A stretch of DNA of 34,264 bases from Candidatus Pelagibacterales bacterium (GTDB lineage Bacteria > Pseudomonadota > Alphaproteobacteria > TMED109), in NCBI GenBank assembly GCA_002684605.1, contig NYVM01000006.1, positions 13,727 to 47,990 on the forward strand, written 5' to 3'. A program made the position numbers and the translations under genes. This document shows, piece after piece, positions 1 to 8,696 of this stretch. The number at the start of each line of letters is the position of its first letter. The first letter of the stretch is position 1. The notes under the pieces are model-generated. The model was not told the origin of the DNA. It was given only the letters and a program-made list of their open reading frames with translations, and ran no database searches.

Positions 1-131
1 GCTTTTAAATTATTAAAAATTTTAACTGCATTAATTGGATCTCCAATATATCGTGGTTTATTAAATTTTATTGTTTTTACTAAACCTAAATTCTTAAGTA
101 ACAAAACAGGAATTAATCTTGGTCTAAACAT
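1..131 (-). CDS. HisF2/AglZ-like acetamidino-group protein, N-terminal fragment cut by the window edge
   Basis: Only the first 43 codons are present, from ATG at 131 to the window edge. The peptide begins MFRPRLIPVLLLKNLGLVKT and continues with a YIGDPINAV segment, the recognisable N-terminus of a HisF-type (beta/alpha)8 barrel. In histidine-pathway HisF this region reads roughly RIIxCLDV, and Asp11 is catalytic. By eye, Leu11 stands at that position here while Lys19 is kept. Loss of the Asp fits the HisF2/AglZ group, which supplies ammonia-transfer chemistry for acetamidino sugars rather than making histidine. The gene starts 3 bp after the hisH-like stop and follows a wbpG-like gene, the usual three-gene set. 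Family assignment is strong despite the truncation; the rest of the barrel cannot be judged. Confidence 0.82.
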   Translation of the reverse strand, partial: MFRPRLIPVLLLKNLGLVKTIKFNKPRYIGDPINAVKIFNNLK

Positions 132-134
132 GTT

Positions 135-749
135 TTATGAAATTAAAGAAAAATTTTTTAAAATAGCTATCCCTTTGTCATGGCTTTTCTCAGGGTGAAA
201 TTGAGTTCCATAAATATTTCCTTTTTGAACTATAGAAGTAAATTCATAACAATATTTTGTAGAAGAAATAATATCACTATCATTTAAACATTGCATATAA
301 TATGAATGAACAAAATAGAAATATTCATTTTGATCAATTCCTTCTAAAATTTGATTATTCCTTTTAATTTTTATAGAATTCCAACCCATATGAGGGATTT
401 TCCATTTAAGCTTATCACTCACATTAAATTTTTTAATGTTGGCGTCAATCCAACCTAAACCTTTTGAATCTCCTTCTTCTGAAAATTTAGCAAACAACTG
501 CATTCCTAAGCAAATACCTAAAACAGGAATTTTATCATCTAGAGCTTTTTTATTTAGAACATCTATTAAACCATACTCTTTTAATCTTTTCATTCCATTA
601 GAAAAATGACCTACACCAGGTAATATTAATTTTTTTGCATTTTGAATATCATCAATAGATGAACTGACTTTTGATTCTACTTTTAATCTTTTTAAAGATT
701 TTAAGACAGAACCTAAGTTACCCATACCATAATCTACTACAACTATCAT
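135..749 (-). CDS. hisH: HisH-type glutamine amidotransferase subunit (acetamidino sugar synthesis)
   Basis: Class I glutamine amidotransferase, 204 aa, normal for HisH. It would hydrolyse glutamine and pass ammonia to the HisF-like partner. Visible motifs: the N-terminal DYGMGNLGSV, the oxyanion-side LPGVGHF (about 43-49), the nucleophile Cys80 in GICLGMQ, and His185/Glu187 in QFHPEKS, so the triad is intact. The ATG at 749 overlaps the wbpG-like stop by 4 bp (ATGA), and the hisF-like gene begins 3 bp after its own stop. In the histidine operon HisH sits with other his genes. Here it sits between a WbpG homologue and a divergent HisF inside a polysaccharide locus, as in Pseudomonas aeruginosa O-antigen loci, where this trio converts an acetamido to an acetamidino group. 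Cytoplasmic. Confidence 0.88.
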   Translation of the reverse strand: MIVVVDYGMGNLGSVLKSLKRLKVESKVSSSIDDIQNAKKLILPGVGHFSNGMKRLKEYGLIDVLNKKALDDKIPVLGICLGMQLFAKFSEEGDSKGLGWIDANIKKFNVSDKLKWKIPHMGWNSIKIKRNNQILEGIDQNEYFYFVHSYYMQCLNDSDIISSTKYCYEFTSIVQKGNIYGTQFHPEKSHDKGIAILKNFSLIS

Positions 750-1936
750 TTTTTCTTGTTTTTAATATTAAAATCTTTCCAGTATTTTTTTATAGCTGGA
801 GCGTGATTAATTCCATACTTATAATATAGTATAGGAGGAAGTATATGAAGTTTACAAGCAATTTTAATTGGCCATCTTAACAATTGTATTAATGGATAAT
901 AGCTCGGATAATCTAAAAAAGACTTATTTGGAGCTTTCATAATCTTATTAAACTCTTCAGCTGATAAACCTAGTTTACCAATTGTATAATCTACTATTCC
1001 TTCTTCAACTGGGTAATTTTTACTAACTTCATTTAAAGCCTCTTCTCTTGTCATCATTTGAGATCGTAACTTAGCGGAACATTCTCTTTTACGTTTATCA
1101 ATTCCAAATTTATTTGGCAAATAATAAGATTGGAAAAATTTAGTAAATATAGATTCGTGATGATGTCCTCCTGGGTCTTTCCATAAGAGTTTATTTGTAT
1201 TTAGCTCTTTAGCCATCTTCTTACTATAATCTATAAATTCAAGTGGTCGAACGAGTTTAATTTTTCTAATAAAAAAATAGTATATTAAATTAAATAAAGA
1301 AAGTATGGGAAAACTTTTTGATTTTAATTTACCCAATTTTTTTTGAACACTTCTCAAATACAAACCATCATGATAGGTCCATCCAAGGGGAGTTGTTCCT
1401 TCAGCTCTTGAAGCTTGACCTTCAATGATATATTTGATATTCTCTTGTGATGCGACTTTTAATAAAACTGAAATAATAGCATAATCAGTTGGAACCTCTG
1501 CGTCAGGTGTAGATGATTTTAAAAATGCGACTTGTAAATCTTTAAACTCTTCCCAATCAGCCACCCATGTATATAAATCAATTCCTAAAATATTTGTTGC
1601 ATTTTTAATATTTTCAACAGCAATATCTGAATTCCATCCATTATCAAAATGTACAGCTAGCGGGCGTAAACCCATTTTTTTCATCAAATATAAAGTATAT
1701 GTGCTATCAGTACCTCCACTTATACCAATTAAACAATCGTATTTTTTTCCTTTACCATTTTTCTTAATTTTCTCAATTGTTTCAGAAAGAATTTTTTTCC
1801 CAACACTCCCCTCAGGATATTCTAGCATTATTTCATCATTGATTTTACAATAATTACATACTCCATCATTATCAAAGAAAATTTCAGGTACTGTTAAATC
1901 CAAAATACATTTTGAACAAATCTGTCTATTTTTCAT
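746..1936 (-). CDS. wbpG: WbpG-type N-acetyl sugar amidotransferase
   Basis: ATP-PPi-loop enzyme of 396 aa, typical of the WbpG/PseA N-acetyl sugar amidotransferases. It activates the N-acetyl oxygen of a nucleotide sugar so that ammonia from HisH/HisF can form an acetamidino group. The N-terminus has two CxxC pairs (Cys7/Cys10 and Cys27/Cys30), probably a zinc site. A clear PP-loop SGGTDS lies at 73-78, followed by a conserved-looking AVHFDNGWNS segment. The C-terminal half has the KLRSQMMTREEAL and DYPSYYP stretches I associate with the family. It ends in an ATGA overlap with hisH and starts 21 bp after the CapK-like gene. The likely substrate is a 2,3-diacetamido uronic acid made by the WbpA/B/E/D-like enzymes of this locus. 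A pseudaminate-type substrate is possible, but no pseudaminate synthase gene is present here. Confidence 0.87.
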   Translation of the reverse strand: MKNRQICSKCILDLTVPEIFFDNDGVCNYCKINDEIMLEYPEGSVGKKILSETIEKIKKNGKGKKYDCLIGISGGTDSTYTLYLMKKMGLRPLAVHFDNGWNSDIAVENIKNATNILGIDLYTWVADWEEFKDLQVAFLKSSTPDAEVPTDYAIISVLLKVASQENIKYIIEGQASRAEGTTPLGWTYHDGLYLRSVQKKLGKLKSKSFPILSLFNLIYYFFIRKIKLVRPLEFIDYSKKMAKELNTNKLLWKDPGGHHHESIFTKFFQSYYLPNKFGIDKRKRECSAKLRSQMMTREEALNEVSKNYPVEEGIVDYTIGKLGLSAEEFNKIMKAPNKSFLDYPSYYPLIQLLRWPIKIACKLHILPPILYYKYGINHAPAIKKYWKDFNIKNKKK

Positions 1937-1957
1937 ATTTATATATTTTTAAAAAAA

Positions 1958-3262
1958 CTATTGAGCATAAAAATATTTACGCTTCCCGCTTCTAAGAACA
2001 TCAAACTCTTCAACGTATTTAATTTCAATTTTAATATCATCACCAGCTTGTTTCTTAAGCGTTTCCAAAATAATTTTTTCCTGATCATTGGAAAAATTAT
2101 CTAATTTTTTTATTTCTAATTTAATAAAGTTAATATCGATCTTAGATATAGAATAACTTTCAACGTCTAAATCTTTAAATAAAATAGTAAAACCTGGTCC
2201 GGTCAGTACATTTCCATTTTCTAAGAAAATCACATTAGATTCTCTACCGTAAACTTTATTTATAATCTGCCCATTATATATACTTTTATTTTTAGAAATT
2301 TCAACTTTATCTCCTAACCTATAGTTTATAAAAGGCATAGAGAAACTTTGCAAATTTGTTAAAAGGACGTCACCAATATTTTCCTTATAATTATCATATC
2401 TTAAAAATGAGTTATATCCAATTTCATAATGATTCTTATTAGTTTCAAAAGCAATTATTCCACCATCATGCGCACCATATTCATCCATAATAATACAATT
2501 AAATGCTTTTAAAATAGTCTCTCTATAGAAATCTGTCAATACTTCCGAAGTTGGGAAAACAGCCTTTATATTTAACTGATATTTTTTTTCTAAAGCATAT
2601 TTTGCTAATAAAAAAATACCTGATGCATAACCATACAAAAACTTAATTTTTTTACTTTTAATTAGCTCTACATATGATTTAACTATTTCATCTGACATAT
2701 TAACTCCATTAACTCCAATTTTATTTTTCATCCTATAATACAATTGATGTTTTAATGATTCTTCATCATTAATAAATAATGACGTGCTACCTATAGCTAA
2801 ATATTTATTACCGTATTTATATCCTGTTTTTTCCCAATACACAATTTTATTTGCTACAATATAACTCCAGGAATCATAATCAATAAGAAATTTTAAAGGA
2901 TCACCAGATGAACCTCCGGTAGATAAGTTTTTATAATTAATATTATTTAAATTTTTTGGCTGAAGCTGTTGAAAATTATTTCTTATTAATTCTTTTGTTA
3001 AAACTGGAATTTTATCTAAATCTTCAAGTTTCTTAATATCAGATATTTTAAGATTATTCTTTTTAAACAAATTATTATAATATTCCGTATTATTATAAGA
3101 ATGTGTAATAATACGCTTAAGCATTGCTTCCTGCCAATCAACTATCTCACTTTTTGTAAAATTTTGCATTTTTTTAATTTCATTATAAAAATGCATGATT
3201 TTTGTTTGCATTACTTTATCTGCCAATGGCATAATAAGAGATTTTAAAATTTTAGAGTACAT
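1958..3262 (-). CDS. PaaK/CapK-like adenylate-forming enzyme (first in coordinate order)
   Basis: Member of the phenylacetate-CoA ligase-like branch of the ANL adenylating superfamily (CapK/PaaK), 434 aa. Visible motifs: the nucleotide loop STGGSSGDP at 114-122, the core YGAHDGG at 262-268 and INYRLGD at 312-318. In most relatives the core motif ends in Glu (YxxTE); here Asp266 stands in that place. Such genes are common in polysaccharide loci, but their substrates are mostly unassigned. The expected chemistry is ATP-dependent activation of a carboxylate, perhaps an amino acid, a fatty or hydroxy acid, or a uronic acid. No signal peptide or membrane segment is evident. It starts 3 bp after the stop of a GT4 gene. 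A second, divergent CapK-like gene lies at 5463-6824, so the two are not a recent duplication. Family call firm, function open. Confidence 0.75.
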   Translation of the reverse strand: MYSKILKSLIMPLADKVMQTKIMHFYNEIKKMQNFTKSEIVDWQEAMLKRIITHSYNNTEYYNNLFKKNNLKISDIKKLEDLDKIPVLTKELIRNNFQQLQPKNLNNINYKNLSTGGSSGDPLKFLIDYDSWSYIVANKIVYWEKTGYKYGNKYLAIGSTSLFINDEESLKHQLYYRMKNKIGVNGVNMSDEIVKSYVELIKSKKIKFLYGYASGIFLLAKYALEKKYQLNIKAVFPTSEVLTDFYRETILKAFNCIIMDEYGAHDGGIIAFETNKNHYEIGYNSFLRYDNYKENIGDVLLTNLQSFSMPFINYRLGDKVEISKNKSIYNGQIINKVYGRESNVIFLENGNVLTGPGFTILFKDLDVESYSISKIDINFIKLEIKKLDNFSNDQEKIILETLKKQAGDDIKIEIKYVEEFDVLRSGKRKYFYAQ

Positions 3263-3265
3263 ATA

Positions 3266-4384
3266 TTATTTATTAAAAATCTTTTTAAGTAATAAATCAA
3301 ACTGTTTCATTTGCGTCTCTATTGAATATTCAGCTACAACATTATTACGAGCTGCTTCCGCCATTTTATTTCTTTTTACATTATCTGAAAGCAAAGTATT
3401 GACTTTATCTGCAAAAGATAATAAATCATCATATTCTCTCACAACAAAAGAATTAATATTATCAAAAGCTGCTTTTGTCATTTCACCAACATCAGAAACT
3501 ACAGGAACACAACCACTAGACATTGCCTCTAACATTGCAGTCGATAGTCCCTCGCTAATTGAGGGCATAATAAGAACTTTTGATTTTGCAAAATAATTAG
3601 CAGTATGATCAACATGATTGTGTAATTGAATATTTTTACCCAAACCCTCATCGATTATTTTTTGTTGGATATCATCATATAATTCACCTTTGCCTAAAAA
3701 ACTAGCAGATAAATTAAGTATTTTATATTTTTTAATTAATATCTTTATTATTTCAACTACTCTATCTGGCCCTTTTCTTCTTATGAAACTCCCCACAAAT
3801 AATATATCTATAGGCTTATTTTTATTTTTATCATAAATAAAAAAATTTGTGTCAATACTCCCATTGTATACACTTATTTTACTTTTATCTAATCCTTGAT
3901 TTATAAAGTAATTAATAATTGAATATCCTTTTGTTGTAACATAGTCAGCTTTTTTATAAATAAACAAATTAAAAGATTTTCTTAATTTTTTAAAGCTTTT
4001 ATAATAAGTTAAAATTTCAGGAAGACCTCCAATATTAGAAACCATACACTTACACCCATAAATTCTTGAAACTAACAAACTGTTAAATCCTTTAGGAAAA
4101 ACATATATGCCCTTAATTAGATTTGGCCTATATCTTAAACAGTAAAAATATAGCTGTAGTGGTTCATAGAATAATCTTAGCAATTTGATGAAAAAATTAT
4201 TTGAATTAAGTATTTTAGGAAGTATTATATAATTAACATCTTTAATATCAAAGCCTTTTTCTTGGCAAAAAACATAAACCTTTTTTACAAACTTTGATTT
4301 TGCTATAGGCTCAACTTTAGATTTTACTAAACTTTTTGGCAATCTTCCAACAACAATAAATATTGATAAATTCTCTTGTGTCAT
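3266..4384 (-). CDS. GT4-family glycosyltransferase
   Basis: Retaining GT-B glycosyltransferase of 372 aa. The N-terminal half has a GGLPEIL segment (119-125) of the acceptor-side domain. The C-terminal Glycos_transf_1 domain starts near FVGSFIRRKGPDRV (about 197-209). The donor-binding EX7E motif is Glu278/Glu286 in SEGLSTAMLEAM, followed by GCVPVVSDVGEM. It lacks membrane segments and should act at the cytoplasmic face, adding one sugar to the lipid-linked repeat unit. The start ATG at 4384 overlaps the CapA-like stop by 4 bp (ATGA), and the CapK-like gene follows 3 bp after its own stop. These four genes (CapK, CapA, GT4, CapK) therefore look translationally coupled. Donor and acceptor cannot be read from the sequence. 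Confidence 0.85.
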   Translation of the reverse strand: MTQENLSIFIVVGRLPKSLVKSKVEPIAKSKFVKKVYVFCQEKGFDIKDVNYIILPKILNSNNFFIKLLRLFYEPLQLYFYCLRYRPNLIKGIYVFPKGFNSLLVSRIYGCKCMVSNIGGLPEILTYYKSFKKLRKSFNLFIYKKADYVTTKGYSIINYFINQGLDKSKISVYNGSIDTNFFIYDKNKNKPIDILFVGSFIRRKGPDRVVEIIKILIKKYKILNLSASFLGKGELYDDIQQKIIDEGLGKNIQLHNHVDHTANYFAKSKVLIMPSISEGLSTAMLEAMSSGCVPVVSDVGEMTKAAFDNINSFVVREYDDLLSFADKVNTLLSDNVKRNKMAEAARNNVVAEYSIETQMKQFDLLLKKIFNK

Positions 4385-5454
4385 ATTTTAAATCTATTAA
4401 TGATGCTTTTTAAAAATATTCTTCTTTGAGATTTAGGAATTTTAAACCAATTTTTTATTAGAATCTTTTTCATTAAAAATCTATTTAACAAACTCTTTTT
4501 TTTGACCAAACTAAAGTAATTCTTATCATATAATTTTTTAGTACTTAAATTAAAAGTATTTAAAAACTCTTTGTTAGAAAATAAAAATTTATCAAAAATA
4601 AGATCAACTCTTTTTTTTGGAATAAAATCATCATCAATGTGAACCGTTGTTAAATCTGTTTTAATTATATTTTCTTTATTTAAATAAATATTAGCAATAC
4701 CTCCCATCCTAATTTTTTTTGACCAAATCATATCTGACATAAAATTCCCTAGACTATAAAAGATGACTCCACCATTATATTCTTCAAAAGGCTGAATAGT
4801 ATGTGGATGATGCCCAACCACAATATCAGCTCCTTTATCAATAAATGACCTAGCATCAATAATCTGTTGAGATGAAGGAATATTAACATATTCATCTCCC
4901 CAATGAACACTAATGATTTTATAATCATATTTTTTTAACTCCATTCTTTTTAAATCTTTGAAAACATCTTGTTTATTATAATTTGCATAATGCAAATCAT
5001 TATAAATATCATGAATATTGTTATAGCCAATAATTCCAATGGTAATATTTTCTATCTTGAATTCTTGAATTTTAGAATTGCCATTTTCGTTAATTCCAAT
5101 GGGTAGAATACTTGAATCGTTCAAAGCTTTTATCGTTGACATAAAACCTTTCTTACCATGTTCAAGAATATGATTATTAGCTATAGAAGCGGCATTTACA
5201 CCTACATTTTGTAAAAATTTGGCAAAATCGGTAGAGCCAGCAAAAGAATTCAATTCTGGATTAAGATTATTACTAATTAATGGCGATTCAAGATTAATAA
5301 AATTAAAGTCTGAATCAGAAAAAATTTTAGATAGATTTTTTTTCCATGGATTTCCATTATGAATAGAAAATTTACTTGCAATTCCAACTCCAACACTTTC
5401 AATAATATTGCCTGGAAATAAATCACCTGTAAATGTTAATTTAAATGTTTTCAA
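4381..5454 (-). CDS. CapA-like protein (PGA_cap family, metallophosphatase fold)
   Basis: 357 aa, matching the PGA_cap/CapA family, whose fold is related to calcineurin-like phosphoesterases. Metal-site-like motifs appear in order: TFTGDL (Asp11), NLESP (54-58), ANNHILEHG (92-100), SVHWGDEY (182-189), GHHPHTIQ (214-221) and SLGNFMSD (234-241). In Bacillus, CapA takes part in poly-gamma-glutamate export or anchoring and has an N-terminal membrane anchor. None is visible here, so the protein looks cytoplasmic. The apparent start is TTG at 5454, giving MKTFKLTFTGDL. No in-frame ATG lies close upstream, and the next Met falls beyond the first metal motif. It lies 8 bp after a CapK-like gene and overlaps the following GT4 by 4 bp. 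A hydrolase or transferase acting on an activated or acylated sugar is plausible but unproven. Confidence 0.78.
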   Translation of the reverse strand: MKTFKLTFTGDLFPGNIIESVGVGIASKFSIHNGNPWKKNLSKIFSDSDFNFINLESPLISNNLNPELNSFAGSTDFAKFLQNVGVNAASIANNHILEHGKKGFMSTIKALNDSSILPIGINENGNSKIQEFKIENITIGIIGYNNIHDIYNDLHYANYNKQDVFKDLKRMELKKYDYKIISVHWGDEYVNIPSSQQIIDARSFIDKGADIVVGHHPHTIQPFEEYNGGVIFYSLGNFMSDMIWSKKIRMGGIANIYLNKENIIKTDLTTVHIDDDFIPKKRVDLIFDKFLFSNKEFLNTFNLSTKKLYDKNYFSLVKKKSLLNRFLMKKILIKNWFKIPKSQRRIFLKSIINRFKI

Positions 5455-5462
5455 TTCTATTA

Positions 5463-6824
5463 TTATTTTAAATTGGATATAACATATTTAAACTTACCAG
5501 ATGGTTCATTATCAAGTTGTTTAAATGTTTTTATCTCCACACTGTGAAAAAAAGATAATAAAGCGTTTTTTAAATTAATACAATAATCATGATCATGCTT
5601 AATTGTGGTCTCTAATCTAAACTCTAGAAAACCTTTTTTATTTTGAACAGCTTGAAATCTACTTATTCTATTAAAATTGAACTCTGATTTCAGCTCATAC
5701 ATAATATCTGTAAAGAACACACCATGAACTTGACTACCGTCTTTGAGTACAATATTATCAGCAAGTCTGCCCTCAATTGATTTTAATAAGTAGGATTTAT
5801 TCCCACATGAGCATGTCTCAGTTGATAGAATTCCAACATCTCCAATTTCGTATCTTATAAAAGGCATTGCTTTATTATCTAAATCAGTAATAATGATTCT
5901 TCCTTTTTTATTAAAAACAGGCTGGTTATTATCATCCACAACTTCTACTATCACATGCTCAGATGTAATGTGCAAACCATTCTGAGCTTTACACTCAAAT
6001 GCCACACCAGAAATCTCAGTACTCGCATATTGATCATAAACTGGGCAATTAAAAGTTTTTTGAATGTATTCTTTATAAGGTGGCAATAGAGTTTCTGATG
6101 TCGTTGATATACATTTAGGATTATAATTGATTTTCTTACTTTTAATGTGATCAGCTAGTTGAAGTATAGCTGATAAATACCCTTTAATAATCACAGGCTT
6201 ATAATTAAATATATTTCTAATAATTTTATTAATGGTACTATTATTAATTTTAAAAGAATTAACTCTATAATCATTTTCTAAAAAAGAAATTATTCGATTA
6301 TATATTTTTAGATAAAATGAGCGGGACAAAACTTGTGAAGAGCCCCATAAAGTCATACAAGGATCACCCCTTTCTATGCCAATCCAATTATACCATCTAA
6401 ACCATGCTCCCCAAGCAATTGATCTAGTATGTATATCTTTATAAATAACTGTAGGAGGCCCTGTACTGCCACCAGTTTTAGCGGAAGAAACAAATCGCAT
6501 ATTAAGATTTTTTGATAACAAAGAATTAAGCCTTAAATCTTCTTTTTTAAGTATTGGCAATTTTCTTAAATCACTTAAATCATTAATCTTAAATTTTGCA
6601 TCACTCAGATCTTTGTATTTTTTTTTATAAAAATCATTACTTAACACACAAAATTCAAATAAATCTTGAAGTTTTTTTAATTGATAATTATTCATCTTTT
6701 GTTCTGACCAATTTTGACTAATTAACAAGTTTTTATAAGATTTATTTATATAAGTACCTTTCAAAAAATCTTGAATATATATACTTAAATATTTTGAAAT
6801 AAATTTTCTAAAATTATTAATCAT
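5463..6824 (-). CDS. PaaK/CapK-like adenylate-forming enzyme (second in coordinate order)
   Basis: Phenylacetate-CoA ligase-like protein of 453 aa. It carries the nucleotide loop KTGGSTGPP at 116-124, the canonical core YASTE at 266-270, and IRYEIGDVG from 323. A CSC pair (Cys338/Cys340) and Cys276 resemble the cysteines that form a structural metal site in some relatives. Unlike the paralogue at 1958-3262 it keeps the Glu of YxxTE, and the two differ widely outside the motifs, so they probably act on different acids. It follows asnB after 70 bp and precedes the TTG start of the CapA-like gene by 8 bp. The upstream leader ends CGTTTGGTAT before ATG and shows no Shine-Dalgarno. Expected role: ATP-dependent activation of a carboxylic acid for a glycan substituent; substrate unknown. 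Confidence 0.78.
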   Translation of the reverse strand: MINNFRKFISKYLSIYIQDFLKGTYINKSYKNLLISQNWSEQKMNNYQLKKLQDLFEFCVLSNDFYKKKYKDLSDAKFKINDLSDLRKLPILKKEDLRLNSLLSKNLNMRFVSSAKTGGSTGPPTVIYKDIHTRSIAWGAWFRWYNWIGIERGDPCMTLWGSSQVLSRSFYLKIYNRIISFLENDYRVNSFKINNSTINKIIRNIFNYKPVIIKGYLSAILQLADHIKSKKINYNPKCISTTSETLLPPYKEYIQKTFNCPVYDQYASTEISGVAFECKAQNGLHITSEHVIVEVVDDNNQPVFNKKGRIIITDLDNKAMPFIRYEIGDVGILSTETCSCGNKSYLLKSIEGRLADNIVLKDGSQVHGVFFTDIMYELKSEFNFNRISRFQAVQNKKGFLEFRLETTIKHDHDYCINLKNALLSFFHSVEIKTFKQLDNEPSGKFKYVISNLK

Positions 6825-6894
6825 ATACCAAACGATTTAGTTGGATTATTTATATAGCATTTAATAATATCATATTTATAGTTAACTAATAGTG

Positions 6895-8688
6895 TTATTT
6901 TTTGCATTTAGATTTACTTAAATTAAGTAGTTGGTAATTATAAATTAAAAGAATTTCTTGAGAAGTTAAATCATTAAGACTTTGGGTATCTTTGTTGTGC
7001 TTAGAATATTTATCAAATATATCTTTTTTGTATTCGTCTAGCGGCGAAGTAAAACCATATTTAGGTCTATTTATTATTAGTGAATCAATATATTTTTTAG
7101 AAATATGTTTTAAAATCTTTTTCAGTTTTTTTTCTTTAACTCCAGATTTCTTTTTATTATTAATTGAATTCATATAATTAACAATTCTATGATCTAAAAA
7201 TGGAACTCTTGCTTCAATCCCCCACCTCATAGACATTCTGTCCGCTCTTTGTAACAAACCGCTTAAATAGCATTTTTGCTCATAATAAACTAGCTGATTT
7301 CTCTTTGATAGTTTAGATGCTCTAGTAATTAATGCTATTCGGTCTTTAGAGGGTAGTCCATTAATGCCCAACAACTTATTTGCAAGTTTAGGACTCATAT
7401 GCATATTCTGCTCAATTGCCAATTGCAAATAAAATGATGAATCTTTGAAATACTTAGAAACTAAATTTAATCTAGGGTATTTAATTTTTAAAATTTTTAT
7501 CGCAATATACTTTAATATTGGCTTATCAAAAATACTATATAAATTTGCAATTCTATTAATTGAATACCCTCTGAAGACTTCATCAGCTCCTTCTCCACCT
7601 AAAACAACCGTTATGTTATAATCTTTTTTGATTTTCTCATACATATAACTTAATGGAATAGAATTAGAGTGAAATAATATGTCATCATTATAAATCATAC
7701 AAGATTCTATTTCATCAACAAAGTTTTTCTTTGAATATCTAATTGTAAAATGTTTACTTTTAATTTTTTTAGCTAAATGCTCAGCAAAATAACTTTCATC
7801 TCCTTTTAAAGTTTTCTCTCCCGTTTTATTTGGAGCAACTGAAAATGTATACAAATCACTATCAATATTATTAATCGCAATACTTGAAATTAAGCTTGAA
7901 TCAATACCGCCTGAATTAATTGTAGCTAAAGGTACGTCTGACATTAATCTTTTATTAATACTATCCAAAAGCAAATTCTCTATATTATCTAAATCTAATT
8001 TAGAGTTGTTGATATTAAAACTTTCTAATAATGAATAATAACTTTTAATAGTAAAATCATTACAATTTAAGGTCAATAATTTTCCGGGGCGAAGTTCATT
8101 AATATTTTTAAAGATTGTATTTCCCCCATCTTTTGGTCCAAACACAAAAAAATCCCATAACTCTTGCTTGTCAAGTTCAACATCAAAATTTTCATTAAAA
8201 GATTTAAGTTCTGATGAAAAATAAAAATTTTCATTAACTAAAGAATAATACAGGGGTTTAATTCCATACCTATCTCTAGAAAGTAATAATTGATTTTTAG
8301 CTTTATCAAAGATGGCAATTGCCCATTCACCATTTAACATGTCAAAAACTTTATTACCCCAACATTGGTAAGCAATTAAAAGCACTTCAGTATCTGAATT
8401 AGATTTAAAACTATATCCATGACTTACCAATTTTTCTTTTAACTCTAAATAATTATAAATCTCCCCATTAAAAGAAATAATAAAATTATCATTTTCTGAT
8501 ACCATAGGCTGAACACCATTTTCAAGATCAATAATTGACAATCTTTTGTGACTAATACCGATATTATTATAAAAAAAATAACCGTCCTCATCGGGACCTC
8601 TATGAGTAATAGACTCGGTCATATTGATGAGTAAATCCTTATCAATTATATTTTTATGTCTATTATAAATTCCAGCTATTCCACACAT
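6895..8688 (-). CDS. asnB: AsnB-type glutamine-dependent amidotransferase
   Basis: 597 aa, class II glutamine amidotransferase fused to an asparagine-synthetase domain. The glutaminase nucleophile is Cys2 in MCGIAGIYN. Glutamine-site motifs are RGPDEDG (30-36), FNGEIYNY (73-80) and SDTE (98-101). The synthetase domain has the PP-loop SGGIDSS (259-265) and GGEGADE (364-370), so both halves look active. Free-standing asparagine synthesis is one reading. Within glycan loci AsnB paralogues (for example WbtH in Francisella, WbpS in Pseudomonas O6) are linked to amidation of uronic acids, and three or more uronic acid pathways are encoded nearby. I favour uronamide formation. It starts 8 bp after a GT4 stop, and 70 bp separate it from the CapK gene downstream. 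Confidence 0.85.
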   Translation of the reverse strand: MCGIAGIYNRHKNIIDKDLLINMTESITHRGPDEDGYFFYNNIGISHKRLSIIDLENGVQPMVSENDNFIISFNGEIYNYLELKEKLVSHGYSFKSNSDTEVLLIAYQCWGNKVFDMLNGEWAIAIFDKAKNQLLLSRDRYGIKPLYYSLVNENFYFSSELKSFNENFDVELDKQELWDFFVFGPKDGGNTIFKNINELRPGKLLTLNCNDFTIKSYYSLLESFNINNSKLDLDNIENLLLDSINKRLMSDVPLATINSGGIDSSLISSIAINNIDSDLYTFSVAPNKTGEKTLKGDESYFAEHLAKKIKSKHFTIRYSKKNFVDEIESCMIYNDDILFHSNSIPLSYMYEKIKKDYNITVVLGGEGADEVFRGYSINRIANLYSIFDKPILKYIAIKILKIKYPRLNLVSKYFKDSSFYLQLAIEQNMHMSPKLANKLLGINGLPSKDRIALITRASKLSKRNQLVYYEQKCYLSGLLQRADRMSMRWGIEARVPFLDHRIVNYMNSINNKKKSGVKEKKLKKILKHISKKYIDSLIINRPKYGFTSPLDEYKKDIFDKYSKHNKDTQSLNDLTSQEILLIYNYQLLNLSKSKCKK

Positions 8689-8696
8689 AAGTTTAT

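Noticed and set aside
135..749. HisH as part of histidine biosynthesis
   Set aside because: No other histidine genes are near, the partner HisF fragment lacks the catalytic Asp, and WbpG is coupled to it.
3195..3596. Plus-strand open frames of 60-130 codons, for example 3195-3596, 6992-7177, 12280-12483, 16946-17182, 23487-23774 and 33363-33569
   Set aside because: Each lies opposite a well-supported minus-strand gene, has no recognisable motif, and is expected by chance from the codon composition of the real gene.
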